Assembly: GCA_900542355.1 (NCBI GenBank)
Contig: UQNE01000012.1
Span: 30,065 to 94,064 of the forward strand
Origin: an uncultured Bacteroidales bacterium
Lineage (GTDB): Bacteria > Bacteroidota > Bacteroidia > Bacteroidales > Paludibacteraceae
DNA: 64,000 nt
Direction of reading: 5' to 3'
This document shows, in pieces, positions 20,101 to 28,324 of the stretch (positions are counted from its first letter, which is position 1; each line of letters begins with the position of its first letter). The translations under genes and the position numbers were made by a program. Below the pieces are notes generated by a model that was not told where the DNA came from, ran no database searches, and saw nothing but the letters and a program-made list of their open reading frames with translations.

Positions 20101-20910
20101 GGCTAACTCCATGAGGCACAACGGTTTATTGGTGCGGCCGAGTTCGGCACGGATGTCATGGAACATACCGAGTGTGCTCTCAATCTCATCACGGACAAAC
20201 GAGTCATCGATCTTGATCGTCTCTAAGACTGTGGTGAAAGTGGTGTGGCGGCAATGGTCAGACCAATAGGTATCGAGGATACGCAACTCGGTCTCTGTGG
20301 GGTTGCGTTGCTCGCGAGTGAAATAACGCAGTACCTCGCGCAGGTCATCGGCATTCATCGCCAAGCCCCACTGCTTGCAGAAAGGTGCCAAATCCTCTTC
20401 GCGCATATCGAGGAAACCGTCCAACTGCGCCAAGGGTTTGACATCGGCGTGCTGAATCTGCTCCAAACGAGAGAGGTCTTTCTCACGCGACTCCACGGCG
20501 TTGATGTAGTAGTGGCGAATGCGTGCGAGGTCGGCATCGCTGATCGTATCATCGAAGATGAGCAGGCGTGCGCTGCGTATCTGAATGTCGGCAGCGGGGT
20601 CGATGAGGTGTACACAATCGACAGCCGAGGAGGCGCGTTGGTCGAACTGCCCGGGAATAAACTCAACGGCAAGATAACGCTGCCCTGTAAGGTCGCAAGT
20701 GTCTGAAACTATGTCGGTTACAACCTCACCGAAGACGCTGTAACGACTGCGCTCCAAGAGGTCGGGCGTAAAGCCGAAGAGGTCATATACATTGATGTAG
20801 CGCAGTTGAGCGATATGCAGTTGCAGGTTCTCGTTCAACTCCTGACGGAGGCTCTCCGCTTCGACACGGAAAGCCGGGCGTTTCTCTACATAGATACGAT
20901 AGTTAGCCAT
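17182..20910 (-). CDS. purL: FGAM synthase, PurL-PurQ single chain
   Basis: Phosphoribosylformylglycinamidine synthase, which converts FGAR to FGAM with ATP and glutamine. At 1242 residues it is the large single-chain type. An N-terminal domain is followed by two AIR-synthase-like halves and a C-terminal glutaminase. The glutaminase nucleophile lies in GLILGICNGFQALIKSG, and a histidine in ISHGEGKF-type context (AVSHGEGKFVV). The ATP-site region LQFKNETHNHPTEIEPFGGA is clear. Hence separate purQ and purS genes are not needed and none is seen. Confidence 0.97.
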   Translation of the reverse strand: MANYRIYVEKRPAFRVEAESLRQELNENLQLHIAQLRYINVYDLFGFTPDLLERSRYSVFGEVVTDIVSDTCDLTGQRYLAVEFIPGQFDQRASSAVDCVHLIDPAADIQIRSARLLIFDDTISDADLARIRHYYINAVESREKDLSRLEQIQHADVKPLAQLDGFLDMREEDLAPFCKQWGLAMNADDLREVLRYFTREQRNPTETELRILDTYWSDHCRHTTFTTVLETIKIDDSFVRDEIESTLGMFHDIRAELGRTNKPLCLMELATIGARYLRSKGLLDDMEQSEENNACSVFIDVDVDGKTEKWLLQFKNETHNHPTEIEPFGGASTCLGGAIRDPLSGRAYVYQAMRVTGAGDIYKPVSETLTGKLPQQIISRKAAAGYSSYGNQIGLATTHVREIYHPAYVAKRLEVGAVVGAVRADAVRRESPVPGDVILLLGGRTGRDGIGGATGSSKEHTEASLESCGSEVQKGNAPEERKLQRLMRRPEATRLIKKSNDFGAGGVSVAIGELADGLDIYLDRVPTKYAGLNPTELAISESQERMAVVVEAKDREEMERLCRQDNIEVTYVADVTATGRMRQFYKGEVIADLTREFIDSAGAKHYADATIGAVEHKNPFHRTIAGDNLSEKMQNALADPNVTSQKGLIEEFDATIGRSTVLMPFGGKYQQTETQVSVQKLPTDGFTNTASIMAFGYNPFISEWSPYHGAAYAVIEACTKVVAAGADYSHMRFSYQEYFERMTHDPHTYGKPLSALLGALKMQVLLGLPSIGGKDSMSGTFEHISVPPTLIAFGITTMGADRVISPEFKQAGHSLYLIRHTPESNYMPSVKCLTANWKATTDAIASGKICAAYAIGFGGVAEAVAKMSFGNALGVDIHINEDSLFDYQYGSILVEATCPLDIANAELLGQVIEGDNLIINGVSLSRNALHEACCAPYTKVYPAAVPAKHQALIPAGAESVANQQSVLTYSGEPVEHPLVYIPVFPGTNCDYDSAKAWRTAGAEVETTIFRNLTAADVLASIDEMVEHINRAHILMFAGGFSAGDEPDGSGKFIASVINNHKVAAAIESLIARGGLILGICNGFQALIKSGLLPYGKTGSVTPDSPTLFRNDINRHVSQMVTTVVATTRSPWLSNMQIGDAHTIAVSHGEGKFVVSESLAAELFRNGQVAFRYADPVTLQPTMQSPANPNGSYYAIEGIISPNGQILGKMAHSERYEDNVFKNISGQKRQSLFDNAVRYFRKR

Positions 20911-20995
20911 GTTGATAGGTGTTGTTTGGTAGGCAGGAATGCTTAGAAATATACAACATTTTGCTGCCTGTTGTTTGGATGTTAGGACTGCCTTA

Positions 20996-21039
20996 GGTCT
21001 CGATTAGGTTTCGACTAAGTCTCGACTAAAGTTCCTAAC
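20996..21039 (+). repeat. 11-bp repeat array C
   Basis: Units GGTCTCGATTA, GGTTTCGACTA, AGTCTCGACTA and AAGTTCCTAAC start at 20996, 21007, 21018 and 21029. The array lies in the 206-bp purE-purL spacer. A CATTTTG lies upstream near 20957. Confidence 0.85.
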
Positions 21040-21116
21040 GATTGGTGAAAGAAAAATAGAACATATTGTGTGGCTGTCCGAGGCCATGCAGCGGCTATCG
21101 GACAACCGCTTTGACA

Positions 21117-21584
21117 TCAGATGACGGTAGCGAGTACCTTCTCGGTTTGCTTGCGGCGGAAATCCTCCAACCGAGCAAGCAACGCAGCATCGTTGAGCGC
21201 AAGCATCTGCACGGCAAGGAGTGCGGCATTCTTAGCACCATCGATAGCGACACACGCCACAGGTATTCCGCTCGGCATCTGCACCATACTCAACAGACTA
21301 TCCAGTCCGTCGAGCGTCTTGGAGCGCACCGGAACACCGATGACAGGCAGTGTGGTGAGCCCGGCAATGACGCCTGCGAGGTGCGCTGCGCCTCCCGCTC
21401 CGGCGATGATGACACTCAGTCCGCGCTCGCGTGCACTCTCTGCCCATTCCATGAGGGCGTGCGGGGCGCGGTGTGCGCTGATGACGCGCTTATCGACTTC
21501 GATACCGAACTCCTCTAATGTCTTGATGGCGGGGGTCATCACCTCAAGGTCGGACCCGCTACCCATGATTACTCCTACTTTCAT
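21117..21584 (-). CDS. purE: N5-CAIR mutase (PurE)
   Basis: Moves the carboxyl group of N5-carboxyaminoimidazole ribonucleotide to carbon 4. The 155-residue protein has IMGSGSDLEVM near the N terminus, SAHRAPHALMEW, and the glycine loop GAGGAAHLAGVIAG. These look like class I PurE, which normally works with PurK; no purK is present in this window. The start is an ATG directly preceded by five 8-bp repeats. It lies 49 nt after guaA. Confidence 0.96.
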   Translation of the reverse strand: MKVGVIMGSGSDLEVMTPAIKTLEEFGIEVDKRVISAHRAPHALMEWAESARERGLSVIIAGAGGAAHLAGVIAGLTTLPVIGVPVRSKTLDGLDSLLSMVQMPSGIPVACVAIDGAKNAALLAVQMLALNDAALLARLEDFRRKQTEKVLATVI

Positions 21585-21624
21585 GTTTATGCGTTTATTA
21601 GTTTATTAGTTTATCCGTTTATTG
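21585..21624. repeat. 8-bp tract abutting the purE start
   Basis: Five in-phase units on the plus strand: GTTTATGC, GTTTATTA, GTTTATTA, GTTTATCC, GTTTATTG. They begin immediately after the purE start codon position, so on the transcript they form the 40 nt directly before ATG. Confidence 0.75.
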
Positions 21625-21633
21625 GGCGATGGG

Positions 21634-23286
21634 TTATTCCCATTCGATCGTTGCGGGCGGCTTGGACGAGATGTCGTAGCAAACACGGTTGACGCCCTTA
21701 ACCTTGTTGATGATGTCGTTGGAGCATTTTGCCATAAAATCGTAAGGCAGATGTGCCCAATCGGCTGTCATCGCATCGGAAGAGGTAACGGCACGGAGTG
21801 CCACGGGATTCTCATAAGTGCGCTCATCGCCCATCACGCCTACGCTGCGTACCTCGCTGAGCAAGATTGCACCTGCCTGCCAAATCTGATCGTAGAGGCT
21901 TACCTCGATCTCACCATTCTGCATATCTGCCGGTACGCCCGCTGCCAAGACTGCGCGTGCCTCCTCGCCGGAGAGCCGCACTTTGTACTCACGCAGCCCA
22001 CGAATAAAAATATCGTCAGCGTCTTGAAGAATACGCACTTTCTCGCGTGTGATGTCGCCTAATATGCGCACTGCCAAGCCAGGTCCGGGGAAGGGATGAC
22101 GGGTAATGAGGTGCTCAGGCATACCCATAGAGCGACCTACACGACGCACTTCGTCCTTGAAGAGCCACTTGAGCGGTTCGCAAAGCGAGAGGTTCATCTC
22201 CTCAGGCAGACCGCCTACATTGTGGTGGCTCTTGATGACCTTGCCCGTGATATTGAGCGATTCGATACGGTCGGGGTAGATAGTACCTTGTGCCAACCAC
22301 TTGACATCGCCATATTGCTTGTCGCTCGAAGAGCGGATGATCTGCTTAGCCTGCTCGTTGAAGACCTCGATGAAATCGCGCCCGATGATTTTGCGTTTGC
22401 GCTCGGGTTCTTTGACGCCCGCAAGGTCGGAAAGGAACTTGTCGGAAGCGTCCACACCGATGACATTCAGCCCCAAGCACTCGTAATCACGCATCACATC
22501 TTGGAACTCGTTTTTGCGGAGCATACCATGATCGACGAATATACAGGTGAGTTGGTCGCCTACGGCTTTGTGGAGCAGGACAGCCACCACGGATGAGTCC
22601 ACCCCACCCGACAAACCGAGGATAACACGGTCGTTGCCAATCTGGTTGCGCAGTTCGCGCACCGTGGTCTCGACGAACGCATCGGCACTCCACTCTTGCT
22701 TGCTACCGCATACATCTACCGCAAAATTGCGCAACAAGAGCGTACCTTGCAGCGAATGGAACACCTCGGGATGGAACTGCGTACCGAAGATCGGTGCTTG
22801 CGCATTGCCTTCGGGCGCAGGGATATAGTAGGCTGCATTCTTGACCGTCTCGGTGGAGGCTACCACCTGTGCGCCTTGGGGTACGCAGGTGATACTGTCG
22901 CCGTGCGACATCCATACCTGCGAGCCGTCGTCGAAACCGCGAAAGATAGGACACTCCTTATTTATATAGGTGAGGTTCTGACGCCCGTATTCGCGTGTAC
23001 CGGCACTCTCTACCTTACCGCCATAGATATGGCTCATATACTGAGCACCATAGCAGATACCTAAGATAGGCAGACGCCCGCGGATATGCGACAAATCGAC
23101 ATGGAAAGCATCGTCTGCATAGACGCTCAGTGGCGAGCCGGAGAGGATAACACCGATAACATCCGAGTCGTCCTCGGGGTACTTGTTGTAGGGCAAGATC
23201 TCACAGAAAGTATCGAGTTCACGCACTCGACGCCCGATGAGTTGTGTGGTCTGCGAGCCAAAGTCTAATATAATGATTTTCTGCAT
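21634..23286 (-). CDS. guaA: GMP synthase (GuaA)
   Basis: Glutamine-hydrolysing GMP synthase, XMP to GMP. The N-terminal class I amidotransferase domain has its nucleophile in ILGICYGAQYMSH and histidine in GTQFHPEVFHS. The ATP pyrophosphatase domain carries the PP-loop GLSGGVDSSVVAVLL, followed by the dimerisation domain ending TIEWE. The length of 550 residues is above the common 510-525; an insertion near the ATPase domain (around IIRSSSDKQYGDVKWLAQG) accounts for part of it. It lies 35 nt after guaB. Confidence 0.97.
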   Translation of the reverse strand: MQKIIILDFGSQTTQLIGRRVRELDTFCEILPYNKYPEDDSDVIGVILSGSPLSVYADDAFHVDLSHIRGRLPILGICYGAQYMSHIYGGKVESAGTREYGRQNLTYINKECPIFRGFDDGSQVWMSHGDSITCVPQGAQVVASTETVKNAAYYIPAPEGNAQAPIFGTQFHPEVFHSLQGTLLLRNFAVDVCGSKQEWSADAFVETTVRELRNQIGNDRVILGLSGGVDSSVVAVLLHKAVGDQLTCIFVDHGMLRKNEFQDVMRDYECLGLNVIGVDASDKFLSDLAGVKEPERKRKIIGRDFIEVFNEQAKQIIRSSSDKQYGDVKWLAQGTIYPDRIESLNITGKVIKSHHNVGGLPEEMNLSLCEPLKWLFKDEVRRVGRSMGMPEHLITRHPFPGPGLAVRILGDITREKVRILQDADDIFIRGLREYKVRLSGEEARAVLAAGVPADMQNGEIEVSLYDQIWQAGAILLSEVRSVGVMGDERTYENPVALRAVTSSDAMTADWAHLPYDFMAKCSNDIINKVKGVNRVCYDISSKPPATIEWE

Positions 23287-23321
23287 ATTATGCTAATTCG
23301 CTTTTGTGCAAAAACAGGGAT

Positions 23322-24794
23322 TTATTCGCCGCGTGAATAGTTGGGAGTCTCAGCGGTGATAGTTACATTGTGCGGGTGGCTCTCGGTAACGCCTGCTGCC
23401 GTGATACGCACGAACTTCGCCTGACGGAGTTCCTCCAGATTGTGTGCGCCCACATAGCCCATACCCGAACGCAAGCCGCCGAGCAGTTGGTAAATCGTCT
23501 CGCAGACATTGCCTTTGTACGGCACACGCCCCACGATACCTTCCGGCACCAGTTTGGAGATATTTTTCTCCCCGCCTTGGAAGTAGCGGTCTGCCGAGCC
23601 TGCTTTCATTGCATCGATAGACCCCATCCCACGGTAGGACTTGAACTTACGCCCGTTGTAGATGATTGTATCGCCCGGAGCCTCTTCGGTACCGGCAAAC
23701 ATAGAACCGCACATCACACAGTTGCCTCCTGCGGCGAGGGCTTTGACGATGTCGCCCGAATAGCGCAAGCCTCCGTCTGCAATCACAGGTACGCCCGTAC
23801 CCGCTACAGCCTTAGCGCAATCGTAGATAGCTGATAGTTGCGGTACGCCCACACCGGCAATGATACGCGTGGTGCAGATACTGCCGGGACCGATACCTAC
23901 TTTGATACCATCGGCACCGTTCTCTACAAGGTACTTAGCGGCTTCAGCCGTAGCGATATTACCTACCACAACATCTAAGTCGGGGTATTTGGTCTTGATG
24001 GTACGAAGAGCATTGACGATGTTCTTGGAGTGTCCGTGTGCGGAATCGAGCACCACGGCATCCACTCCTTCTGCTACAAGCGCATCCACACGCTCCATAA
24101 AATCGGCAGTGATACCTACTCCCGCTGCGCAGCGCAAGCGTCCGTTGGCGTCTTTGCAAGCATTGGGAAAGTCCTTGAGTTTGGTGATGTCTTTGTAAGT
24201 AACGAGTCCGCGGAGGTGTCCTTCGGAATCCACTACGGGCAGTTTCTCCACGCGGTGTGCCTGCAATGCCTGCATAACGACATCGGTAGAGGTGGATTCG
24301 ATGGTGATGAGGTTGTCTTTGGTCATCACTTCCTCGACAGGACGCGTCATATTCTGCTCAAAACGCAGGTCGCGGTTGGTAACGATACCTACCAAGAAAT
24401 TGTCTTTATCCACCACAGGGATACCACCGATATGGTTCTCGTGCATAATACGCAAAGCATCGCCTACGGTCTGCTCGGCTGTGATGGTGATAGGATCTGA
24501 GATTAGTCCGTTCTCCGAGCGTTTCACCCTTCTTACCTCAGCCGCTTGTTGCGCGATAGACATATTCTTGTGGATAACTCCGATACCTCCTTCGCGTGCT
24601 ACGGCAATCGCCATAGTCGATTCGGTAACCGTGTCCATAGCAGCCGACACCACGGGGATGTTGAGCGCAATATGGCGTGAGAACTGACCACACAGAGAAA
24701 CCTCGCGCGGCAAAACCTCGCTATAAGCGGGCACGAGCAGGACATCATCAAAGGTGAGACCCTCTTGAAGAACTCGTTCTGAAAGCAAAGACAT
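23322..24794 (-). CDS. guaB: IMP dehydrogenase (GuaB)
   Basis: NAD-dependent oxidation of IMP to XMP, the rate-limiting step to GMP. The 490 residues form the normal TIM-barrel enzyme with a pair of CBS domains inserted near residues 95-210. The active-site loop is GPGSICTTRIIAGVGVPQL with the catalytic cysteine, and the substrate-site segment IADGGLRYSGDIVKAL follows. It is adjacent to guaA, the usual partner. Confidence 0.98.
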   Translation of the reverse strand: MSLLSERVLQEGLTFDDVLLVPAYSEVLPREVSLCGQFSRHIALNIPVVSAAMDTVTESTMAIAVAREGGIGVIHKNMSIAQQAAEVRRVKRSENGLISDPITITAEQTVGDALRIMHENHIGGIPVVDKDNFLVGIVTNRDLRFEQNMTRPVEEVMTKDNLITIESTSTDVVMQALQAHRVEKLPVVDSEGHLRGLVTYKDITKLKDFPNACKDANGRLRCAAGVGITADFMERVDALVAEGVDAVVLDSAHGHSKNIVNALRTIKTKYPDLDVVVGNIATAEAAKYLVENGADGIKVGIGPGSICTTRIIAGVGVPQLSAIYDCAKAVAGTGVPVIADGGLRYSGDIVKALAAGGNCVMCGSMFAGTEEAPGDTIIYNGRKFKSYRGMGSIDAMKAGSADRYFQGGEKNISKLVPEGIVGRVPYKGNVCETIYQLLGGLRSGMGYVGAHNLEELRQAKFVRITAAGVTESHPHNVTITAETPNYSRGE

Positions 24795-24884
24795 ATCTAT
24801 TTATTTATAAGTTTATACTATTTGATTGCAGCAACAGCAAGTTGCCACGGAGAATGTTCCAAACGACTTGTCGCCGAAAATGGA

Positions 24885-25934
24885 TTAGATCAGATGATCA
24901 CAATAGAAACAACGCGTGTTGCCCTCGCTGTCGGTATAGACCTTATGCGGTACCGGTTCGGTGGTAACAATACAGCGGTCGTTGTGGCACAATGTTGAAG
25001 AAAGCGTGGTTTCGGGTTGCGACACTTGCTCGTCTTTCCACTGCAAGAGTGTGTAGATCAACGCCATACGGACATACTTACCGTTCTCTACCTGTCGGAA
25101 ATAGGCGGCACGAGGGTCGTTATCTACCTCAACGGTAATCTCATTTACACGAGGCAGCGGATGCAGAACGACCATATCGGGTTTAGCAAGAGCCATCTTC
25201 GCGGGGTCGAGGATAAACGAATCTTTAAGCCGCTCATACTCATCAAGGTCAGCAAAACGCTCTTGCTGCACACGGGTCATATAGAGTACATCGAGCATCG
25301 GCATAGCCTCCTCAAGGGTATGCATCTCGGTATAGTTGCAGCCCAACTCCTGCTTCATATAGTCCGGCAGACGCAACTCAGCGGGCGAGATAAGCACGAA
25401 ATGTGTCCCCTCGTATCGGCGCATGGCTTTGATAAGCGAGTGCACGGTGCGACCGTATTTGAGGTCTCCGCAAAGACCGATGGTGAGGTGGTCAAAACGC
25501 CCGAGTTCGCGACGGATAGTGAGCAGGTCGGTCATCGTCTGAGTGGGGTGCGAGTGTCCCCCATCACCCGCATTGATAACGGGGATACGGCTGAACTCGC
25601 TTGCCACACGCGGAGCACCCTCTTTGTAGTGGCGCATAGCGATGATGTCGGCAAACGAAGAGATCACACGCACGGTGTCTGCCACCGTTTCGCCCTTGCT
25701 CACCGAACTAGATTTTGCATCGGAGAAGCCCAACACATTGCCACCGAGTTCCATCATGGCTGCAGTAAAACTCAGTCGTGTACGGGTACTCGGCTCATAG
25801 AAGAGCGTTGCCAGTTTCTTGCCTCGGCAAGCATCGGCGTACTTAGCGGGATTGGCAATGATGTCTAACGCACGATTGATAATGCTATCAATCTCCGCTG
25901 TGGTCAAATCGGTCGGGTCTAAAAGATGACGCAT
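24885..25934 (-). CDS. pyrB: Aspartate carbamoyltransferase with PyrI-type zinc tail
   Basis: Condenses carbamoyl phosphate and aspartate, the committed pyrimidine step. Residues 1 to about 302 are a standard catalytic chain: STRTRLSF carbamoyl-phosphate loop, the SSSVSKGET lysine loop and HPTQTMTD. The last 35 residues or so (24888-24992) read CHNDRC ... CFYC, the four-cysteine zinc pattern of the PyrI regulatory chain. The allosteric nucleotide-binding half of PyrI is absent, and no pyrI gene lies nearby. The zinc domain in known enzymes mediates catalytic-regulatory contact, so its fusion here suggests altered assembly. That last point is inference. Confidence 0.95.
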   Translation of the reverse strand: MRHLLDPTDLTTAEIDSIINRALDIIANPAKYADACRGKKLATLFYEPSTRTRLSFTAAMMELGGNVLGFSDAKSSSVSKGETVADTVRVISSFADIIAMRHYKEGAPRVASEFSRIPVINAGDGGHSHPTQTMTDLLTIRRELGRFDHLTIGLCGDLKYGRTVHSLIKAMRRYEGTHFVLISPAELRLPDYMKQELGCNYTEMHTLEEAMPMLDVLYMTRVQQERFADLDEYERLKDSFILDPAKMALAKPDMVVLHPLPRVNEITVEVDNDPRAAYFRQVENGKYVRMALIYTLLQWKDEQVSQPETTLSSTLCHNDRCIVTTEPVPHKVYTDSEGNTRCFYCDHLI

Positions 25935-25991
25935 ATTTGGGGTTGAATTAAGTTGTTGATTTCGGATTTACTATGTTTGGACAAATACTAT

Positions 25992-26630
25992 CTATCGGTT
26001 CATCCAACTCTCATCGCTCGGATTGTTGCGGAAGCGGATAAGTCGCTCTTTGTCCTCGGGGCGGATATACCCTTCGGCAGCAGCCACCTCGACCAACTCG
26101 TCCAAACAACTGAGGCTGTGGTTCTCCACATGTGCCTCGGCAAGTCGGTCAAGACCTTTCTGCATCCCATAAGTGAAAATAGATACCACCCCGAGCACTT
26201 CTGCCCCTGCCTCACGCAGAACATTCACTACCTCTATACAACTGCCAGCCGTAGAGATGAGGTCCTCCACTACCACCACTTTCTGCCCGGGCAGCAATCG
26301 CCCTTCTATTTGGTTCTGCCTTCCGTGGTCTTTGGCCCCCGAACGCACATAGCCCATCGGGAGATTGAGTTTGGTAGCCGTGATAGCAGCGTGTGCAATA
26401 CCCGCCGTAGAGGTACCCATCAGCACTTCTGCCTCGGGATAATACTGTCGAATAGTCGCTGCTAAACCGTTCTCAACATCTTCGCGTACCGCACAGTCGG
26501 AGAGCGTAAGGCGATTGTCACAATAGATCGGACTTTTGATACCGCTCGCCCAAGTAAAAGGTTGCTCGGGGCGCAAGAAGACCGCCTTAATCTGCAGCAG
26601 GTCTTTGGCTATCTGTTCACTCAAATTCAT
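25992..26630 (-). CDS. pyrE: Orotate phosphoribosyltransferase (PyrE)
   Basis: Makes OMP from orotate and PRPP. The ATG at 26630 gives 212 residues beginning MNLSEQIAKDLLQIKAVFL. The apparent earlier start at 26654 is a TTG that would overlap the pyrF stop and is less likely. The PRPP motif reads VVVVEDLISTAGSCIEV. The gene follows pyrF after about 20 nt, in pathway order reversed (pyrF before pyrE). Confidence 0.96.
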   Translation of the reverse strand: MNLSEQIAKDLLQIKAVFLRPEQPFTWASGIKSPIYCDNRLTLSDCAVREDVENGLAATIRQYYPEAEVLMGTSTAGIAHAAITATKLNLPMGYVRSGAKDHGRQNQIEGRLLPGQKVVVVEDLISTAGSCIEVVNVLREAGAEVLGVVSIFTYGMQKGLDRLAEAHVENHSLSCLDELVEVAAAEGYIRPEDKERLIRFRNNPSDESWMNR

Positions 26631-26650
26631 ATTTGCTATTTTACGATTGT

Positions 26651-27346
26651 TCAATTTAGAAACTCCTCAACACAACGGCGATAGGCAGCCACAGGGTCGA
26701 AAGCCGCCGTGATAGGACGCCCTACCACAATATAATCGGAGCCGATACGCCGTGCATCGGCGGGAGTAGTTACCCGCACTTGGTCGCCCACCTGCCCGTC
26801 GGCAAACCGGATACCGGGTGTAACCGTCAGAAAATCTGCACCGCACGCCTCTTTCACCATACCTGCTTCCAGCGGCGAGCAGACCACGCCATCAAGCCCT
26901 GCGGCTTTGGCGCACTCTGCATAGTGAACCACCACTTCGCTCATCTTGCCGGGGATGAGCAAGTCGGTATGCATGCGCTCCTCGCTGGTGGAGGTGAGTT
27001 GCGTAACTGCCAGCAGGATAGGGCGGGTACCGTCGGGGCGGGTCAGTCCTTCTATCGCTGCACGCATCATCTCAATGGTACCCGCAGCGTGCAGGTTGAC
27101 CATATCCACATCCAGGCGAGATAGTACCGCCATGGCCTTCTTCACCGTGTTGGGAATGTCGTGCAGTTTGAGGTCGAGGAATATCTTGTGCCCGCGTGCT
27201 TTGAGTTCGCGCACGATAGCGGGACCTTCTGCGTAATAGAGTTCCATACCTATCTTAACGAACGGCTTGCAGTCGGTGAATTGATCCAAGAAGGCATAAG
27301 TAGCCTCGGCAGAGGAAAAATCGCATGCTATGATGACATCTTTCAT
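26651..27346 (-). CDS. pyrF: Orotidine 5'-phosphate decarboxylase (PyrF)
   Basis: Decarboxylates OMP to UMP. The 231-residue TIM-barrel protein has the class I signature FLDLKLHDIPNTV with the catalytic aspartate-lysine pairs, an N-terminal IIACDFSS, and the C-terminal phosphate loop YIVVGRPIT. It belongs to the short bacterial group rather than the longer group common in some other Bacteroidetes. It lies between pyrD and pyrE. Confidence 0.97.
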   Translation of the reverse strand: MKDVIIACDFSSAEATYAFLDQFTDCKPFVKIGMELYYAEGPAIVRELKARGHKIFLDLKLHDIPNTVKKAMAVLSRLDVDMVNLHAAGTIEMMRAAIEGLTRPDGTRPILLAVTQLTSTSEERMHTDLLIPGKMSEVVVHYAECAKAAGLDGVVCSPLEAGMVKEACGADFLTVTPGIRFADGQVGDQVRVTTPADARRIGSDYIVVGRPITAAFDPVAAYRRCVEEFLN

Positions 27347-27385
27347 AAGTAAGACTTTCTAATTTACAGGGGTTAGCCTACGCAT

Positions 27386-28309
27386 TTACGAGCGATTGAC
27401 TATCCCTATTATTTCGTTTATGTTGTTGATTTTCAGTTCGTCGAGCAATGCGGGCAGAGCATCGATGATGTCCTTGCATGCTGTAGGTTGCACCAAGTTA
27501 GCCGCTCCTACCTCTACCGCCGTAGCACCCGCCATCATCATCTCCACCACCTCTTCTGCACGGCTCACTCCGCCGCAACCGATGATAGGTATTCGGCAGG
27601 CTTGTGCCACCTGATTAACCATTCGCAATGCCACAGGGAAGATACCGTTGCCCGAATAACCGCCGTAGCGGTTGGCCAATACAGGGCGACGACGACGGAT
27701 GTCGATTCGCATTCCGAGCATCGTGTTGATAAGGCACAAGCCGTCCGCTCCCGCCTCTTCGCAAGCACGCGCAATTGCCACGATGTCCGTTACATTGGGC
27801 GAGAGTTTCATATACACCGGCTTATGCGTTACGACCTTGACGGCGCGTGTAACCTCCGCAGCAGCCTGCGGGTCAGTACCAAATGCCATGCCGCCATTAT
27901 GCACATTGGGGCAGGAGATGTTCACCTCCAGTATCGCCGCATCGGTCTCACGGTCGATACGCTCACAAGTGTAAGCATAATCGTCTATCGAGAAACCGCT
28001 GATGTTTGCTATGATCGGACCGCCATATATCTTGCGTAGAGCCGGCATCTCGTGCCCGATTACATCGTCCACCCCCGGGTTCTGCAAGCCCACTGCGTTG
28101 ATCATCCCATAGTTGCCACACTCTGCGATACGAGGCAAAGGGTTTCCGTAGCGAGGTGCACGAGTGGTACCCTTGCAAGAGATAGCCCCAAGGATATTCA
28201 GGTCGTAGCACTCGCTGAGTTCCTGTCCAAAGCCACAAGTGCCCGAAGCAGGAATGAGCGGGTTCTTCATCCGCACACCCGAAAGCGATATTTCTAAGCG
28301 ACCGTTCAT
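27386..28309 (-). CDS. pyrD: Dihydroorotate dehydrogenase class 1B, catalytic subunit
   Basis: FMN enzyme oxidising dihydroorotate to orotate, with electrons passed to NAD through PyrK. The 307 residues show IPASGTCGFG near the N terminus, ANISGFSIDDY, and the active-site cysteine in EVNISCPNVHNGG. The C-terminal FMN phosphate-binding region is PIIGCGGVSRAEEVVEMMMAG. The adjacent pyrK gene supports assignment to class 1B. It lies 15 nt after pyrK. Confidence 0.97.
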   Translation of the reverse strand: MNGRLEISLSGVRMKNPLIPASGTCGFGQELSECYDLNILGAISCKGTTRAPRYGNPLPRIAECGNYGMINAVGLQNPGVDDVIGHEMPALRKIYGGPIIANISGFSIDDYAYTCERIDRETDAAILEVNISCPNVHNGGMAFGTDPQAAAEVTRAVKVVTHKPVYMKLSPNVTDIVAIARACEEAGADGLCLINTMLGMRIDIRRRRPVLANRYGGYSGNGIFPVALRMVNQVAQACRIPIIGCGGVSRAEEVVEMMMAGATAVEVGAANLVQPTACKDIIDALPALLDELKINNINEIIGIVNRS

Positions 28310-28324
28310 TGGTTCATCGTTGAT

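Noticed and set aside
20911..21116. Purine riboswitch upstream of purL or purE
   Set aside because: No conserved purine aptamer core or paired three-way junction could be found; the spacer is occupied by an 11-bp array.
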